From assembly GCA_021108375.1 (NCBI GenBank), contig JAIORA010000048.1:1-64000 (forward strand): a stretch of DNA of 64,000 nucleotides, given 5' to 3'. The notes beneath the pieces were generated by a model. The model saw nothing but the letters and a program-made list of their open reading frames with translations. It had not been told where the DNA came from and ran no database searches. The position numbers were made by a program, and so were the translations under genes. Source of the stretch: Anaerohalosphaeraceae bacterium. GTDB lineage: Bacteria; Planctomycetota; Phycisphaerae; Sedimentisphaerales; UBA12454. The number at the start of each line of letters is the position of its first letter. Position 1 is the first letter of the stretch. Below, piece after piece: positions 19,455 to 26,865 of the stretch.

Positions 19455-19997
19455 ATGTTTGAAAAAGGCTTGGTACAAATTTATACCGGCAACGGCAAGG
19501 GCAAAACTACGGCGGCCTTGGGGTTAGCTCTCCGCGCAGCTGGTGCGGGGATGAAAATAGCGATATTCCAATTCCTAAAGCCGGCATCAATGGAAACCAG
19601 CGAACGAACAGCGGCAAGCCAATATAACCTGCCGATAACTTTCGAGGCTTTGGATTGCCAATGGAATATGGCGAAATCGTTCGATGAACCCGCAACGGTT
19701 GCAAATACGAAAGAGGAAATCGAAAAGTTGTGCGAAAAAATTGCCGGCCTTGCCGCTAAAAAAACTTATGACGTTATAATACTTGATGAGATAAATTTTT
19801 GTCTGTCAAAGGGCCTTGCGAAAATAGGGGCTGTCAAAAATATCATCGACAAAAAAGAAACTTGCGTTGAAATAATACTTACGGGCCGAGGGGCAGGCGA
19901 TGAGCTAATGAAACTGGCTGATTTGGTTACCGAAATGAAAGAAATAAAACACCCCTTCGACAAAGGCATAACCGCAAGAAAAGGAATCGAGTTTTAG
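19455..19997 (+). CDS. cobO: Cob(I)yrinic acid a,c-diamide adenosyltransferase
   Basis: 180 aa, CobA/CobO/BtuR family. P-loop GNGKGKTTAALGLALRAAG near the N-terminus, VIILDEINFCLSKGL in the middle and LTGRGAGDELMKLADLVTEM near the end. It adds the 5'-deoxyadenosyl group of ATP to cob(I)alamin or its precursor, so the organism uses adenosylcobamides. No other cobalamin synthesis genes are adjacent. The TAG stop is fused to TAGCCACAAAGG repeat sequence. Confidence 0.93.
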   Translation: MFEKGLVQIYTGNGKGKTTAALGLALRAAGAGMKIAIFQFLKPASMETSERTAASQYNLPITFEALDCQWNMAKSFDEPATVANTKEEIEKLCEKIAGLAAKKTYDVIILDEINFCLSKGLAKIGAVKNIIDKKETCVEIILTGRGAGDELMKLADLVTEMKEIKHPFDKGITARKGIEF

Positions 19998-20128
19998 CCA
20001 CAAAGGATTATTAGTTCTTAGTTTTGAGTTAAGGAATCCGCCTAATGGCGGATGGATATTTTTTAGACACGGATTTACACAGATTAAAAAAGAGATTGCC
20101 ACGGCCTTTTAGGCCTCGCAATGACAAA
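19995..20128. repeat. Repeats between cobO and ispD
   Basis: A TTAGTTTTGAGTTAAGGAAT element with an adjoining GCC/GGC hairpin (20011-20055) matches the left end of the 7954-8410 cassette but has no gene. It is followed by GACACGGATTTACACAGATT (from ~20065) and a GATTGCCACGGCC...GGCCTCGCAATGACA hairpin (about 20091-20126). Confidence 0.7.
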
Positions 20129-20165
20129 GTTTATAATTTTCACTTTTAAACTTTAGGTTTTTATT

Positions 20166-20903
20166 ATGAATATAGCTGTGATAATTTGTGCGGCGGGAGC
20201 GGGAACGCGGTTCGGCAGTAAACGCAAGAAACAATTTACCGATGTCGCAGGTCGGCCAGCGTTTCTGCGAAGCGTAGAGTTCTTCGCTGACAACGACGAC
20301 GTTAAGCAAATATTGCTTTCCATACCCGCTGAGGATGCGGAAATAATCGAAATCACTCACGGGGCAAAATTAGCGTTTCACGGGGCAAAACTATGTACCG
20401 GCGGCAGCGAACGCTTTGAAACCGTTGCAAAGACCCTTTCACTGGTCAAAAACGACATCGATATTATCGCAATTCACGATGCGGTGCGATGCTGCCTTAC
20501 CGAGAAATGGGTGAGAGATGTTTTTGCTCTGGCCGTTAAAACTGGTGCGGCAATGCTGGCGGCGCCGGTAGTAGCAACGCTAAAAAAAGTTGCCGATAGC
20601 AAAATAATAGAGACCATCGATAGAACAAATCTCTACGAAGCACAAACGCCGCAAGTATTTAAAGCCGATTTGCTGAGGGAGGCTTACGGAAAAATCGATA
20701 CGCTCGACAAGTCGAAAATATCCGATGATTCCCAGCTCATCGAAGCGATGGGGAAAAAGGTATCAATCGTTGAGACAGATTCATCGAATATAAAAATTAC
20801 GACCGCCTGCGATGTGGCAATTGCTGAGGCGATTATAAAGACCCGCCAAAAAGAAAAGCCTAAAGGCTATGTCGGCCCTTATAACGATGCGGCGAAATGG
20901 TAG
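20166..20903 (+). CDS. ispD: 2-C-methyl-D-erythritol 4-phosphate cytidylyltransferase
   Basis: 245 aa. Third step of the MEP isoprenoid pathway, forming CDP-methylerythritol. The nucleotide-binding start AAGAGTRFGSKRKKQF, the middle HDAVRCCLTEKWV and the late TDSSNIKITTACDVAIAEA are diagnostic. IspF is not adjacent and no fusion to it is present. Repeat units of the GACACA/CACTGATTTCACAG kind follow the stop after four bases. Confidence 0.94.
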   Translation: MNIAVIICAAGAGTRFGSKRKKQFTDVAGRPAFLRSVEFFADNDDVKQILLSIPAEDAEIIEITHGAKLAFHGAKLCTGGSERFETVAKTLSLVKNDIDIIAIHDAVRCCLTEKWVRDVFALAVKTGAAMLAAPVVATLKKVADSKIIETIDRTNLYEAQTPQVFKADLLREAYGKIDTLDKSKISDDSQLIEAMGKKVSIVETDSSNIKITTACDVAIAEAIIKTRQKEKPKGYVGPYNDAAKW

Positions 20904-20904
20904 T

Positions 20905-20966
20905 GCCTTGTGACACATAGACACAAAAATTTAAACACTGATTTCACAGATTACACAGATTAGAAA
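20905..20966. repeat. Dispersed repeat between convergent ispD and M24 peptidase genes
   Basis: TGTGACACATAGACACAAAA followed by ACACTGATTTCACAGATTAC and a further CACAGATTAG unit. It fills nearly the whole space between the two convergent stop codons. Confidence 0.65.
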
Positions 20967-20972
20967 TAAAGG

Positions 20973-22061
20973 TTAGCGAGTATTTATTGTCAACAAATCT
21001 GAGGTGGGCAATCTTTTTGTCAGGATTTTAGCACCGGTCGGCGTAACCAAAATATCGTCCTCGATTCTTATGCCGAACCTGCCCTCAATATATACGCCCG
21101 GCTCGATAGTAATTGTCTGGCCCACTTTGAGCCTGCTCTTAACAACAGCCGCCACTGCGGGCGATTCGTGAACTTTCAGCCCCAGTCCGTGGCCTGTGCT
21201 GTGGCCGTACAAGGGTAAATTGGCCTTTTTGAGTACGTCCTTTGCCGCGGTTTCCACATCGGCAATTTTCGCGCCATCTTTTACCTGCGCAATAGCCGCT
21301 GACTGCGCATCAAAAACCGCTTTATAAACATCGGCGTAAAACCTGCTCATCTTTCCGAAAGTAAAGCAGCGAGTAATGTCGCTACAGTAACCATTGTACA
21401 CCGCACCGAAATCTATCAATATAGAATCATTTTTTTTCAGCTTGCGATTTGACGGACGATGATGAGCCATCGCCGCATTTGGGCCGAAAGCGACTATCGT
21501 TTCAAAGCTGTTAGTCGAGTTTGCTTTTCTGATTTCAAAATCCAGCAGGCCGGCAATATGATTTTCGGTCATTTGATATTTAATTTGCGGCAGAATTTTA
21601 GCCAGAACATCACTTGCGATTTTGCCAGCAGTAATTATAGCCCGGACTTCGGCGGCATCTTTGATTTCTCTAAGGGATTCGAGCGGACTGCCTGCCGTTT
21701 TTAGCTTTGACAGCAGTTCCTTTTTCAGAGCGGCAAAAACTCTTACCGAGACGTTCTCGTCAATGCCGATAGTCCCATTCGCAGAGGTTTTGTTAAGTAT
21801 TTCAGCGACGGCTTTTGTGATGGGGCCTTTGCGCTCGACTATTTTACAAGCTGAACACTGTTTTTTAGCCTGAGTGGTATATCGGCTGTCAGTAACGAGA
21901 ACGCATTGCCTTGGAGTCAAAACCAGCCAGCTGTCATCGCCTGCGAAACCGCTCAAATATCTTATATCGGCGGCATCTGTGAGCACAAGAGAGCTTATTG
22001 TCTTATCGCGGCAAAGCTTTCGAGCCTTTTTCACCCTGTTTTTGTATAAATCAGCTTTCAT
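20973..22061 (-). CDS. M24-family aminopeptidase P-like metallopeptidase
   Basis: 362 aa. An N-terminal creatinase-like domain (RYLSGFAGDDSWLVL) is followed by the pita-bread M24 domain. Metal ligands are recognisable: Asp in LIDFGAVYNGYCSDITR, His in HSTGHGLGLKVHE, Glu in ITIEPGVYI and Glu in GIRIEDDILV. It probably removes residues preceding proline (Xaa-Pro). Cytosolic; no signal peptide. The exact name (pepP or pepQ) is not settled by sequence. Confidence 0.9.
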   Translation of the reverse strand: MKADLYKNRVKKARKLCRDKTISSLVLTDAADIRYLSGFAGDDSWLVLTPRQCVLVTDSRYTTQAKKQCSACKIVERKGPITKAVAEILNKTSANGTIGIDENVSVRVFAALKKELLSKLKTAGSPLESLREIKDAAEVRAIITAGKIASDVLAKILPQIKYQMTENHIAGLLDFEIRKANSTNSFETIVAFGPNAAMAHHRPSNRKLKKNDSILIDFGAVYNGYCSDITRCFTFGKMSRFYADVYKAVFDAQSAAIAQVKDGAKIADVETAAKDVLKKANLPLYGHSTGHGLGLKVHESPAVAAVVKSRLKVGQTITIEPGVYIEGRFGIRIEDDILVTPTGAKILTKRLPTSDLLTINTR

Positions 22062-22173
22062 AATCGACCCAAAAAAATCTTGTTTTAAATCCCAATCGTG
22101 ATTAGAATACCCCTTTCTGATGAAAATTTCGACTCTTTTTTAAAAAATTGATACCTTAAGGCTGCTCTAAAAT

Positions 22174-23325
22174 ATGCTTTTACCGATAAGAACCAGCATT
22201 CGCCCGCAGCGAGTGCCCTATACCAATTACGCCCTGATAGCTGTCAACGTGATTATTTTCCTGCTGACCTATGCCGGCGGCGAAGAGACCCTGCGTCCAT
22301 TTGCGAGGGGCTGGATGCTGATGCCAGCCCATCCGTTCCTGTGGCAGTTCATAACGTACGCATTTCTGCATGGCAGTTTTATGCATATTTTCGGCAATAT
22401 GTTCTTCCTCTACATTTTCGGCAATAACGTCAACGACCGGCTCGGCCATATTGGGTATCTGTGTTTTTATTTAGCAGGCGGAATTTTCAGCGCTATCGGG
22501 CATATTCTGGCGGCTTCGCTTTACGGCAGCGGCGCAGCGACAGCGGTACTCGGAGCAAGCGGAGCGGTGGCAGCGGTAACCGGGGCGTATATGGTACTGT
22601 TCCCGCAAACTCTTGTAACGGTTGTTTACTGGTTCATCTTCATAGGAACAATGGACCTGCCGGCGATTTATCTGATTATCTTCAAAATGATATTCATCGA
22701 CAACATCATCGCCCGCTCAGCGCAGAACGTCGCTTACGATGCTCACCTTGCCGGTTATGCTTTTGGCGGCGGTGCAATGATGTTAATGCTGGCTGTGCGA
22801 CTCATAAGGCCTGACCATTTTGACCTTTGGTCAATGCTGCGAAGGTGGAACCTCCGGCGACAGAATGCCGATGCGGTTAACAGCAAGATGAGAAAAAAAA
22901 TTAAGACTAAGGAAGTTGTAACTCCAGAGCAAAAGAAAAAAGAGGAAAAAATTGCAGCACTGCGAACGGAAATCGCAATGCGGATAAGCCAGTCCAACCT
23001 TTCAGCGGCCTGTGATGCGTATCTCGAATTGAAAACAATCGCCCCTGAGGCACTTCTGCCCAAACAGGCTCAGCTCGATATCGCAAATCAGCTTATGACG
23101 ACGGGCAAATGGGAATCCGCCGCCGAGGCGTACGAAAAATTTAGCACGCATTACAAAAATTATGAATATCCCGAACAGATTCACCTTATGCTTGGGGTAA
23201 TTTACGCAAGATATATAAAGGATTCGCAAAAGGCTACGAAATATCTCAGCGAGGCCTTGGAGAAACTTTCAGACGAAAGCCAGAAAAAGATGTGTTCTGA
23301 CGAGATAGAACGCCTGAAAAATTGA
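22174..23325 (+). CDS. Rhomboid-family intramembrane serine protease with TPR-like C-terminus
   Basis: 383 aa. About six membrane segments lie in residues 20-215, with the rhomboid HGSFMHIFGNMFFLYIFG motif, catalytic S129 in GASGAVAA and H191 in AHLAGYAFGG. Both dyad residues are present, so it is probably active. After a charged linker (residues ~245-265) the last ~120 residues form helical repeats resembling TPRs, likely cytosolic and protein-binding. Substrates are unknown. No good ribosome site is seen, so translation may start near the transcript end. Confidence 0.9.
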   Translation: MLLPIRTSIRPQRVPYTNYALIAVNVIIFLLTYAGGEETLRPFARGWMLMPAHPFLWQFITYAFLHGSFMHIFGNMFFLYIFGNNVNDRLGHIGYLCFYLAGGIFSAIGHILAASLYGSGAATAVLGASGAVAAVTGAYMVLFPQTLVTVVYWFIFIGTMDLPAIYLIIFKMIFIDNIIARSAQNVAYDAHLAGYAFGGGAMMLMLAVRLIRPDHFDLWSMLRRWNLRRQNADAVNSKMRKKIKTKEVVTPEQKKKEEKIAALRTEIAMRISQSNLSAACDAYLELKTIAPEALLPKQAQLDIANQLMTTGKWESAAEAYEKFSTHYKNYEYPEQIHLMLGVIYARYIKDSQKATKYLSEALEKLSDESQKKMCSDEIERLKN

Positions 23326-23362
23326 CTTGAGGGACAAAGCGGGACAAAACCAATAAAAATAA

Positions 23363-23390
23363 TTGACAATTGAGATTATGAAACGATAAT
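23363..23390 (+). promoter_or_regulatory. Candidate promoter of the SH3-domain gene
   Basis: TTGACA (23363-23368) and GATAAT (23385-23390) are 16 bases apart. A TATAAT at 23404-23409 is an alternative -10 without a good -35. A strong AGGAGG ribosome site (23425-23430) precedes the ATG. Confidence 0.5.
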
Positions 23391-23438
23391 TACGCTGTCG
23401 AGCTATAATGAATTTACTCTGTTCAGGAGGAACAAAAT

Positions 23439-24602
23439 ATGAGATTAGGCGTAAAAACGATTTTAGCAGCAACGGTACTCCTTTTGGCAGGTTCGCAAAT
23501 TGCCTCAGCGGTAGCGGAGGCTAACAGTGTTAAGTTTCCATATATCGCTGAAGTTACAGGCTCAAATATAAATGTCCGCTCAGGAGCGGGTACGAACTAT
23601 TATCGCTGCGGCAAAATAAGCGAGCCGATGAGAGTTGTCGTTGTGGACAGGAAATATATCTGGTCAAAAATCCTGCCGCCACAGGGCAGCTTTTCCTGGA
23701 TTTTCAAACAATACGTCAAGCCAGATGCCAACGACCCTCGCAGGGGCAGTGTTACCGCAAATGATGTCAGTGTTTATGCCGGCGGCGAAAACCGCAACCC
23801 TGTTCGCTGTGAAACGGTACAAATCAAAATCAGCCTCGGAGATGCGGTACAGATTATTGAATCTCCGGCTGGTGATTATTATAAAATCGTTCCGCCTGAA
23901 GGTGCTTGCCTGTGGACGAGTTCCCAGTATCTGAAATTTGTCAGGGATGCGGCCGAGATGGAACTGAAGATTCCGGAAATCGCTCCTCAAAAGCCCCGTA
24001 TTAAATCAGCGGCAAAGCCGGTACCAATACCTGTACAGATAGTGCCACAGAGTAGAGTCCTCGAAAATTATTACGACCTGGTGCGACAATTTGAAGACGA
24101 AAAAGCGAAACCGCTGACCCAGCAGGACTACTCGAATGTAAAAACCGAACTTGATAAAATGGTGAACGACCCAAACTCCGGCAATGCAGGCAGCTACTCC
24201 AAGTATCTTTTAAAGCAAATTGCCAGATGCGAGCTTGGACAGGATTCGCAGGAAATACTGGAAAAACAGCAGAAAACCCTGAAAGAAGCTCTCAGTGAAA
24301 TCAACGAACAATGGGCCAGCCGTAAAGCAAAAATAACGACTCTCGGTAAATTCGCGGCAAGCGGAATACTGAAGCCCTCAATGGTTTATCAGGCTAATGT
24401 TACCAGTAAAAGATTTCTCGTAGTCGATGAGTCAAACAATCCTGTTTGTTATGCCGAGGCGACCGGCGATGCGTTAACTGTAAACCTTGAAGATTTTACC
24501 GAACAGACTGTCGGCCTGACCGGCGAGATAAAGGCTGACTCCCAGAGCAACCTGGCACTGGTAGTATTTGAGAGAATCGAAAAACTGACTTCCAAAAAAT
24601 GA
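23439..24602 (+). CDS. Secreted protein with two bacterial SH3-like domains
   Basis: 387 aa. A signal peptide is visible (KTILAATVLLLAGSQIASAVAEA, cleavage probably near residue 24-27). It is followed by an SH3b domain (EVTGSNINVRSGAGTNYYRCG, about 37-90) and a second one (VTANDVSVYAGGENRNPVRC, about 97-150). The rest is a coiled-coil-like region (220-300) and a small C-terminal beta region. Such proteins usually sit in the periplasm or envelope and bind cell-wall material; no enzyme domain is present. The TGA stop overlaps a GATTGCCACGGCG repeat. Confidence 0.8.
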   Translation: MRLGVKTILAATVLLLAGSQIASAVAEANSVKFPYIAEVTGSNINVRSGAGTNYYRCGKISEPMRVVVVDRKYIWSKILPPQGSFSWIFKQYVKPDANDPRRGSVTANDVSVYAGGENRNPVRCETVQIKISLGDAVQIIESPAGDYYKIVPPEGACLWTSSQYLKFVRDAAEMELKIPEIAPQKPRIKSAAKPVPIPVQIVPQSRVLENYYDLVRQFEDEKAKPLTQQDYSNVKTELDKMVNDPNSGNAGSYSKYLLKQIARCELGQDSQEILEKQQKTLKEALSEINEQWASRKAKITTLGKFAASGILKPSMVYQANVTSKRFLVVDESNNPVCYAEATGDALTVNLEDFTEQTVGLTGEIKADSQSNLALVVFERIEKLTSKK

Positions 24603-24945
24603 GATTGCCACGGCGAAGGATAGTTTTGAGTTTTGAGTCCTTAGTTTTGAGTTAAGGAATCGCCTGTCGGCGATAGAGATTTATTTAAACGCTGATTTCG
24701 CAGATTACACTGATTCTAAAACAAGATACAGAAAAATGGATACCCGCTTTCGCGGGTATGACAGAATAGAGATTGCCGCGGCCTTTCAGGCCTCGCAATG
24801 ACAGAAAGTCTTCCGGCCGCTCCCGCGGCTCGGCTACTATGCGATGCGGACGGTTGGAAAAATACGCAGCGACCCGTAGCAACTTCGCTCAGGACAGGCT
24901 CCGAGGGCCTAAATATCCGGCTGTTTCCGCGGCTTGGCTTCTAAC
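24601..24945. repeat. Repeat cluster in the spacer before the nusA leader
   Basis: The 780-bp spacer starts with five repeat classes in a row. These are GATTGCCACGGCG at 24603, the TAGTTTTGAGT/TTAAGGAATCGCC element at 24621-24676, an AACGCTGATTTCGCAGATTA unit (~24687), the ATACCC-N8-GGGTAT hairpin at 24740-24759, a GATTGCCGCGGCC...CGCAATGACA hairpin (about 24769-24802) and GCTCGGCT elements (24810-24840 and 24910-24945). No gene is seen between 24603 and 25385. Confidence 0.75.
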
Positions 24946-25058
24946 ATAAGCCCCCCCCATCTTAACACTGCCAGCCCTGCCGTACCAAAAAACTCCGCAA
25001 AAGCGGAAAAAACCAGGGTTTCGACAATCTTTTTTATAAATTTATCCCCCTTAATTGT

Positions 25059-25086
25059 TTGACAAATTCCAGGCCAGCAGTATAAT
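25059..25086 (+). promoter_or_regulatory. Consensus sigma-70 promoter of the nusA operon leader
   Basis: Perfect TTGACA (25059-25064) and TATAAT (25081-25086) with a 16-base spacer. The expected start near 25093 gives a leader of about 290 bases before nusA. Confidence 0.85.
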
Positions 25087-25092
25087 TGTGCC

Positions 25093-25353
25093 TTAACGAT
25101 TTACAATATGACTAATCGGCATAAGGTTTTATAGATGAAATTTACAGGAAAAATCGACCGTGCATAGCTCAAAGGCTCCATTCGGTAAAGAGCAGGCGGT
25201 TTTTGCGCAGGTTTTTGAGCAGTTTCGCTTTGTAAGTAAGACGCTAAGGTTTGTCGCGGAGGATAGGCTATAAGAGATTTATAGCGACAAAATCTCGTTT
25301 TTGTGCTTTTTAAAGTGGAAATGTTCATTTAGTGGATGTTTCCACTTTTTTTT
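25093..25353 (+). ncRNA. Structured leader RNA upstream of nusA (unassigned)
   Basis: Transcript region of ~260 nt between a consensus promoter and an intrinsic terminator. Visible pairings: GCTCAAA (25167-25173) with TTTGAGC (25214-25220); GCTATAA (25267-25273) with TTATAGC (25279-25285); and a small ACAAAA/TTTTTGT hairpin near 25287-25304. A 10-codon reading frame starts at 25135 (MKFTGKIDRA). It matches none of the RNA families I know (not 6S, tmRNA, SRP or RNase P). It may be an attenuator leader or a free small RNA. Confidence 0.5.
25312..25353 (+). terminator. Intrinsic terminator in the nusA leader
   Basis: AAAGTGGAAA (25312-25321) pairs perfectly with TTTCCACTTT (25339-25348), followed by an uninterrupted eight-T run to 25353. 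It ends only 32 bases before the nusA ATG, so it must be read through for nusA expression. Confidence 0.85.
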
Positions 25354-25385
25354 GACTTTAAGAAAGAAAAAGGAATTCTGAAAAA

Positions 25386-26729
25386 ATGAATCAGGAACTC
25401 GTAAGAATAGTTGACAATATCGCTCGCGATAAGAAAATTAGCAGGGATTCGATATTTGATGACCTCGAATCCGCGATGGCCTCAGCAGTCCGCAAGCACT
25501 TTGGCGATTCCGAGCTAGATGTCCAAGTAACAATCGACAGAACTACCGGCGATATGATTGCCTTTAAAGAAGGCGAAAAAATTGATATACGCAAACTCGG
25601 CAGGATACCAGCCCAGACCGCAAAACAGGTTATGATACAAAAAATCAAAGCCGACGAACGGGAAAGCATTTTCTCCGAATACGCAGAACGTAAGGGCGAA
25701 ATCATAAGCGGCACAGTCGTTCGCTATGAAGGCGGAGGCCTGCTCGTCAGCATAAATAACCGCACCGAAGCCGTTATGCCAAAAGGCGAACAGATTAGCG
25801 GCCAAAGTCATCATCCGGGCGAGCGAATAAGGTGCCTCATCCTTGATGTCCGCGAAACTTCCAGCCAGGTAAAGATTGTACTTTCCAGGACACACCCCGA
25901 TTTTATCCGCAGGCTGTTTGAGCTTGAGGTTCCGGAAGTGGCCGAGAACATAATCGAAATTAAGTCAATGGCACGCGAGGCCGGTTACCGCACAAAGATT
26001 GCCGTCCTGTCAAACGATGGCAAAGTTGATGCTGTCGGAGCTTGTGTCGGCGTTAGAGGCAGCAGAATTAAAAATATCGTCGACGAACTTGGCGGCGAAA
26101 AAATTGACATCGTACGATGGAACGAATCTTCACAGGAATTAATTGCCAACGCTCTTATGCCGGCAAAATGCAGCCACGTCGCCCTTTGCTTTGAACTTGG
26201 CGGCTCTACCGTGGTCGTCCCGGAAGACCAACTCAGTCTGGCAATCGGCAAGCACGGCCAAAATGTCCGTCTGGCGGCAAGGCTCACCGAATGGGACATC
26301 GACATTCTGACCCCGAATGAGTACAATCAGGAAATCGAACGCTTAGCTGGCGTAGTCAAGGATATTGAAGGCATCGACGATACCTTTGTCGATAAACTCA
26401 TCGCTATCGGCGTAATTTCGGTACTCGACCTTGCCGAAATCGGCAAAGACCCGCTGGTAAACGACATTGGTGTCAGTGTGGAATTGGCAGAAAAAATCAT
26501 ACAAACTGCCGAGGATAATGCCAAAGAGCAGGTTGCAGAACCGAGTTCAACCATAGCCCAGGACCTGCTGAAAGGCGCAAAACCGAAAGTTGCAAAACCT
26601 GAAACAGCAGAGCCACAAGCTGAAGAGGCAGAAGTTACAGAACCTGAAGCTGAAGAAACGGAAGCTGAGGTATCTAAAACTGAAGAGCCGGAATCTGAAG
26701 AAAAAAGCGAAACAAAAACCAACCAGTAA
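25386..26729 (+). CDS. nusA: Transcription termination/antitermination factor NusA
   Basis: 447 aa. N-terminal RNA-polymerase-binding domain (1-~130), S1 domain (SGTVVRYEGGGLLVSINNRTEAVMP, ~131-200) and two KH domains (~205-345, with RGSRIKNIVDELGGEKIDIV and LAIGKHGQNVRLAARLTEW). A helix-hairpin-helix-like segment (VVKDIEGIDDTFVDKL) follows, and then a very acidic Glu-rich tail (~400-447). It controls pausing and termination. It heads nusA-infB-rbfA; rimP, which often precedes nusA, is missing. The terminator in its leader suggests autoregulation. Confidence 0.96.
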   Translation: MNQELVRIVDNIARDKKISRDSIFDDLESAMASAVRKHFGDSELDVQVTIDRTTGDMIAFKEGEKIDIRKLGRIPAQTAKQVMIQKIKADERESIFSEYAERKGEIISGTVVRYEGGGLLVSINNRTEAVMPKGEQISGQSHHPGERIRCLILDVRETSSQVKIVLSRTHPDFIRRLFELEVPEVAENIIEIKSMAREAGYRTKIAVLSNDGKVDAVGACVGVRGSRIKNIVDELGGEKIDIVRWNESSQELIANALMPAKCSHVALCFELGGSTVVVPEDQLSLAIGKHGQNVRLAARLTEWDIDILTPNEYNQEIERLAGVVKDIEGIDDTFVDKLIAIGVISVLDLAEIGKDPLVNDIGVSVELAEKIIQTAEDNAKEQVAEPSSTIAQDLLKGAKPKVAKPETAEPQAEEAEVTEPEAEETEAEVSKTEEPESEEKSETKTNQ

Positions 26730-26788
26730 TTTCGCCGGTTGGCAATTTATAAAAAAAACTTAATACTCATAACATAGTAATGTCATAA

Positions 26789-26828
26789 TAAAACAGATGT
26801 TGCCAATTGGCATAAAACTTCTGTTTTA
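26789..26828 (+). promoter_or_regulatory. Hairpin in the infB leader
   Basis: TAAAACAGA (26789-26797) pairs with TCTGTTTTA (26820-26828), and the loop holds TTGCCAATTGGCA. It sits in the 136-base gap between nusA and the preferred infB start. There is no T-run, so it is not a terminator. A role in translation control is possible. Confidence 0.4.
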
Positions 26829-26865
26829 TACGGTACAGCTAATTTTAATCCGGAGTTTCAAAGAT

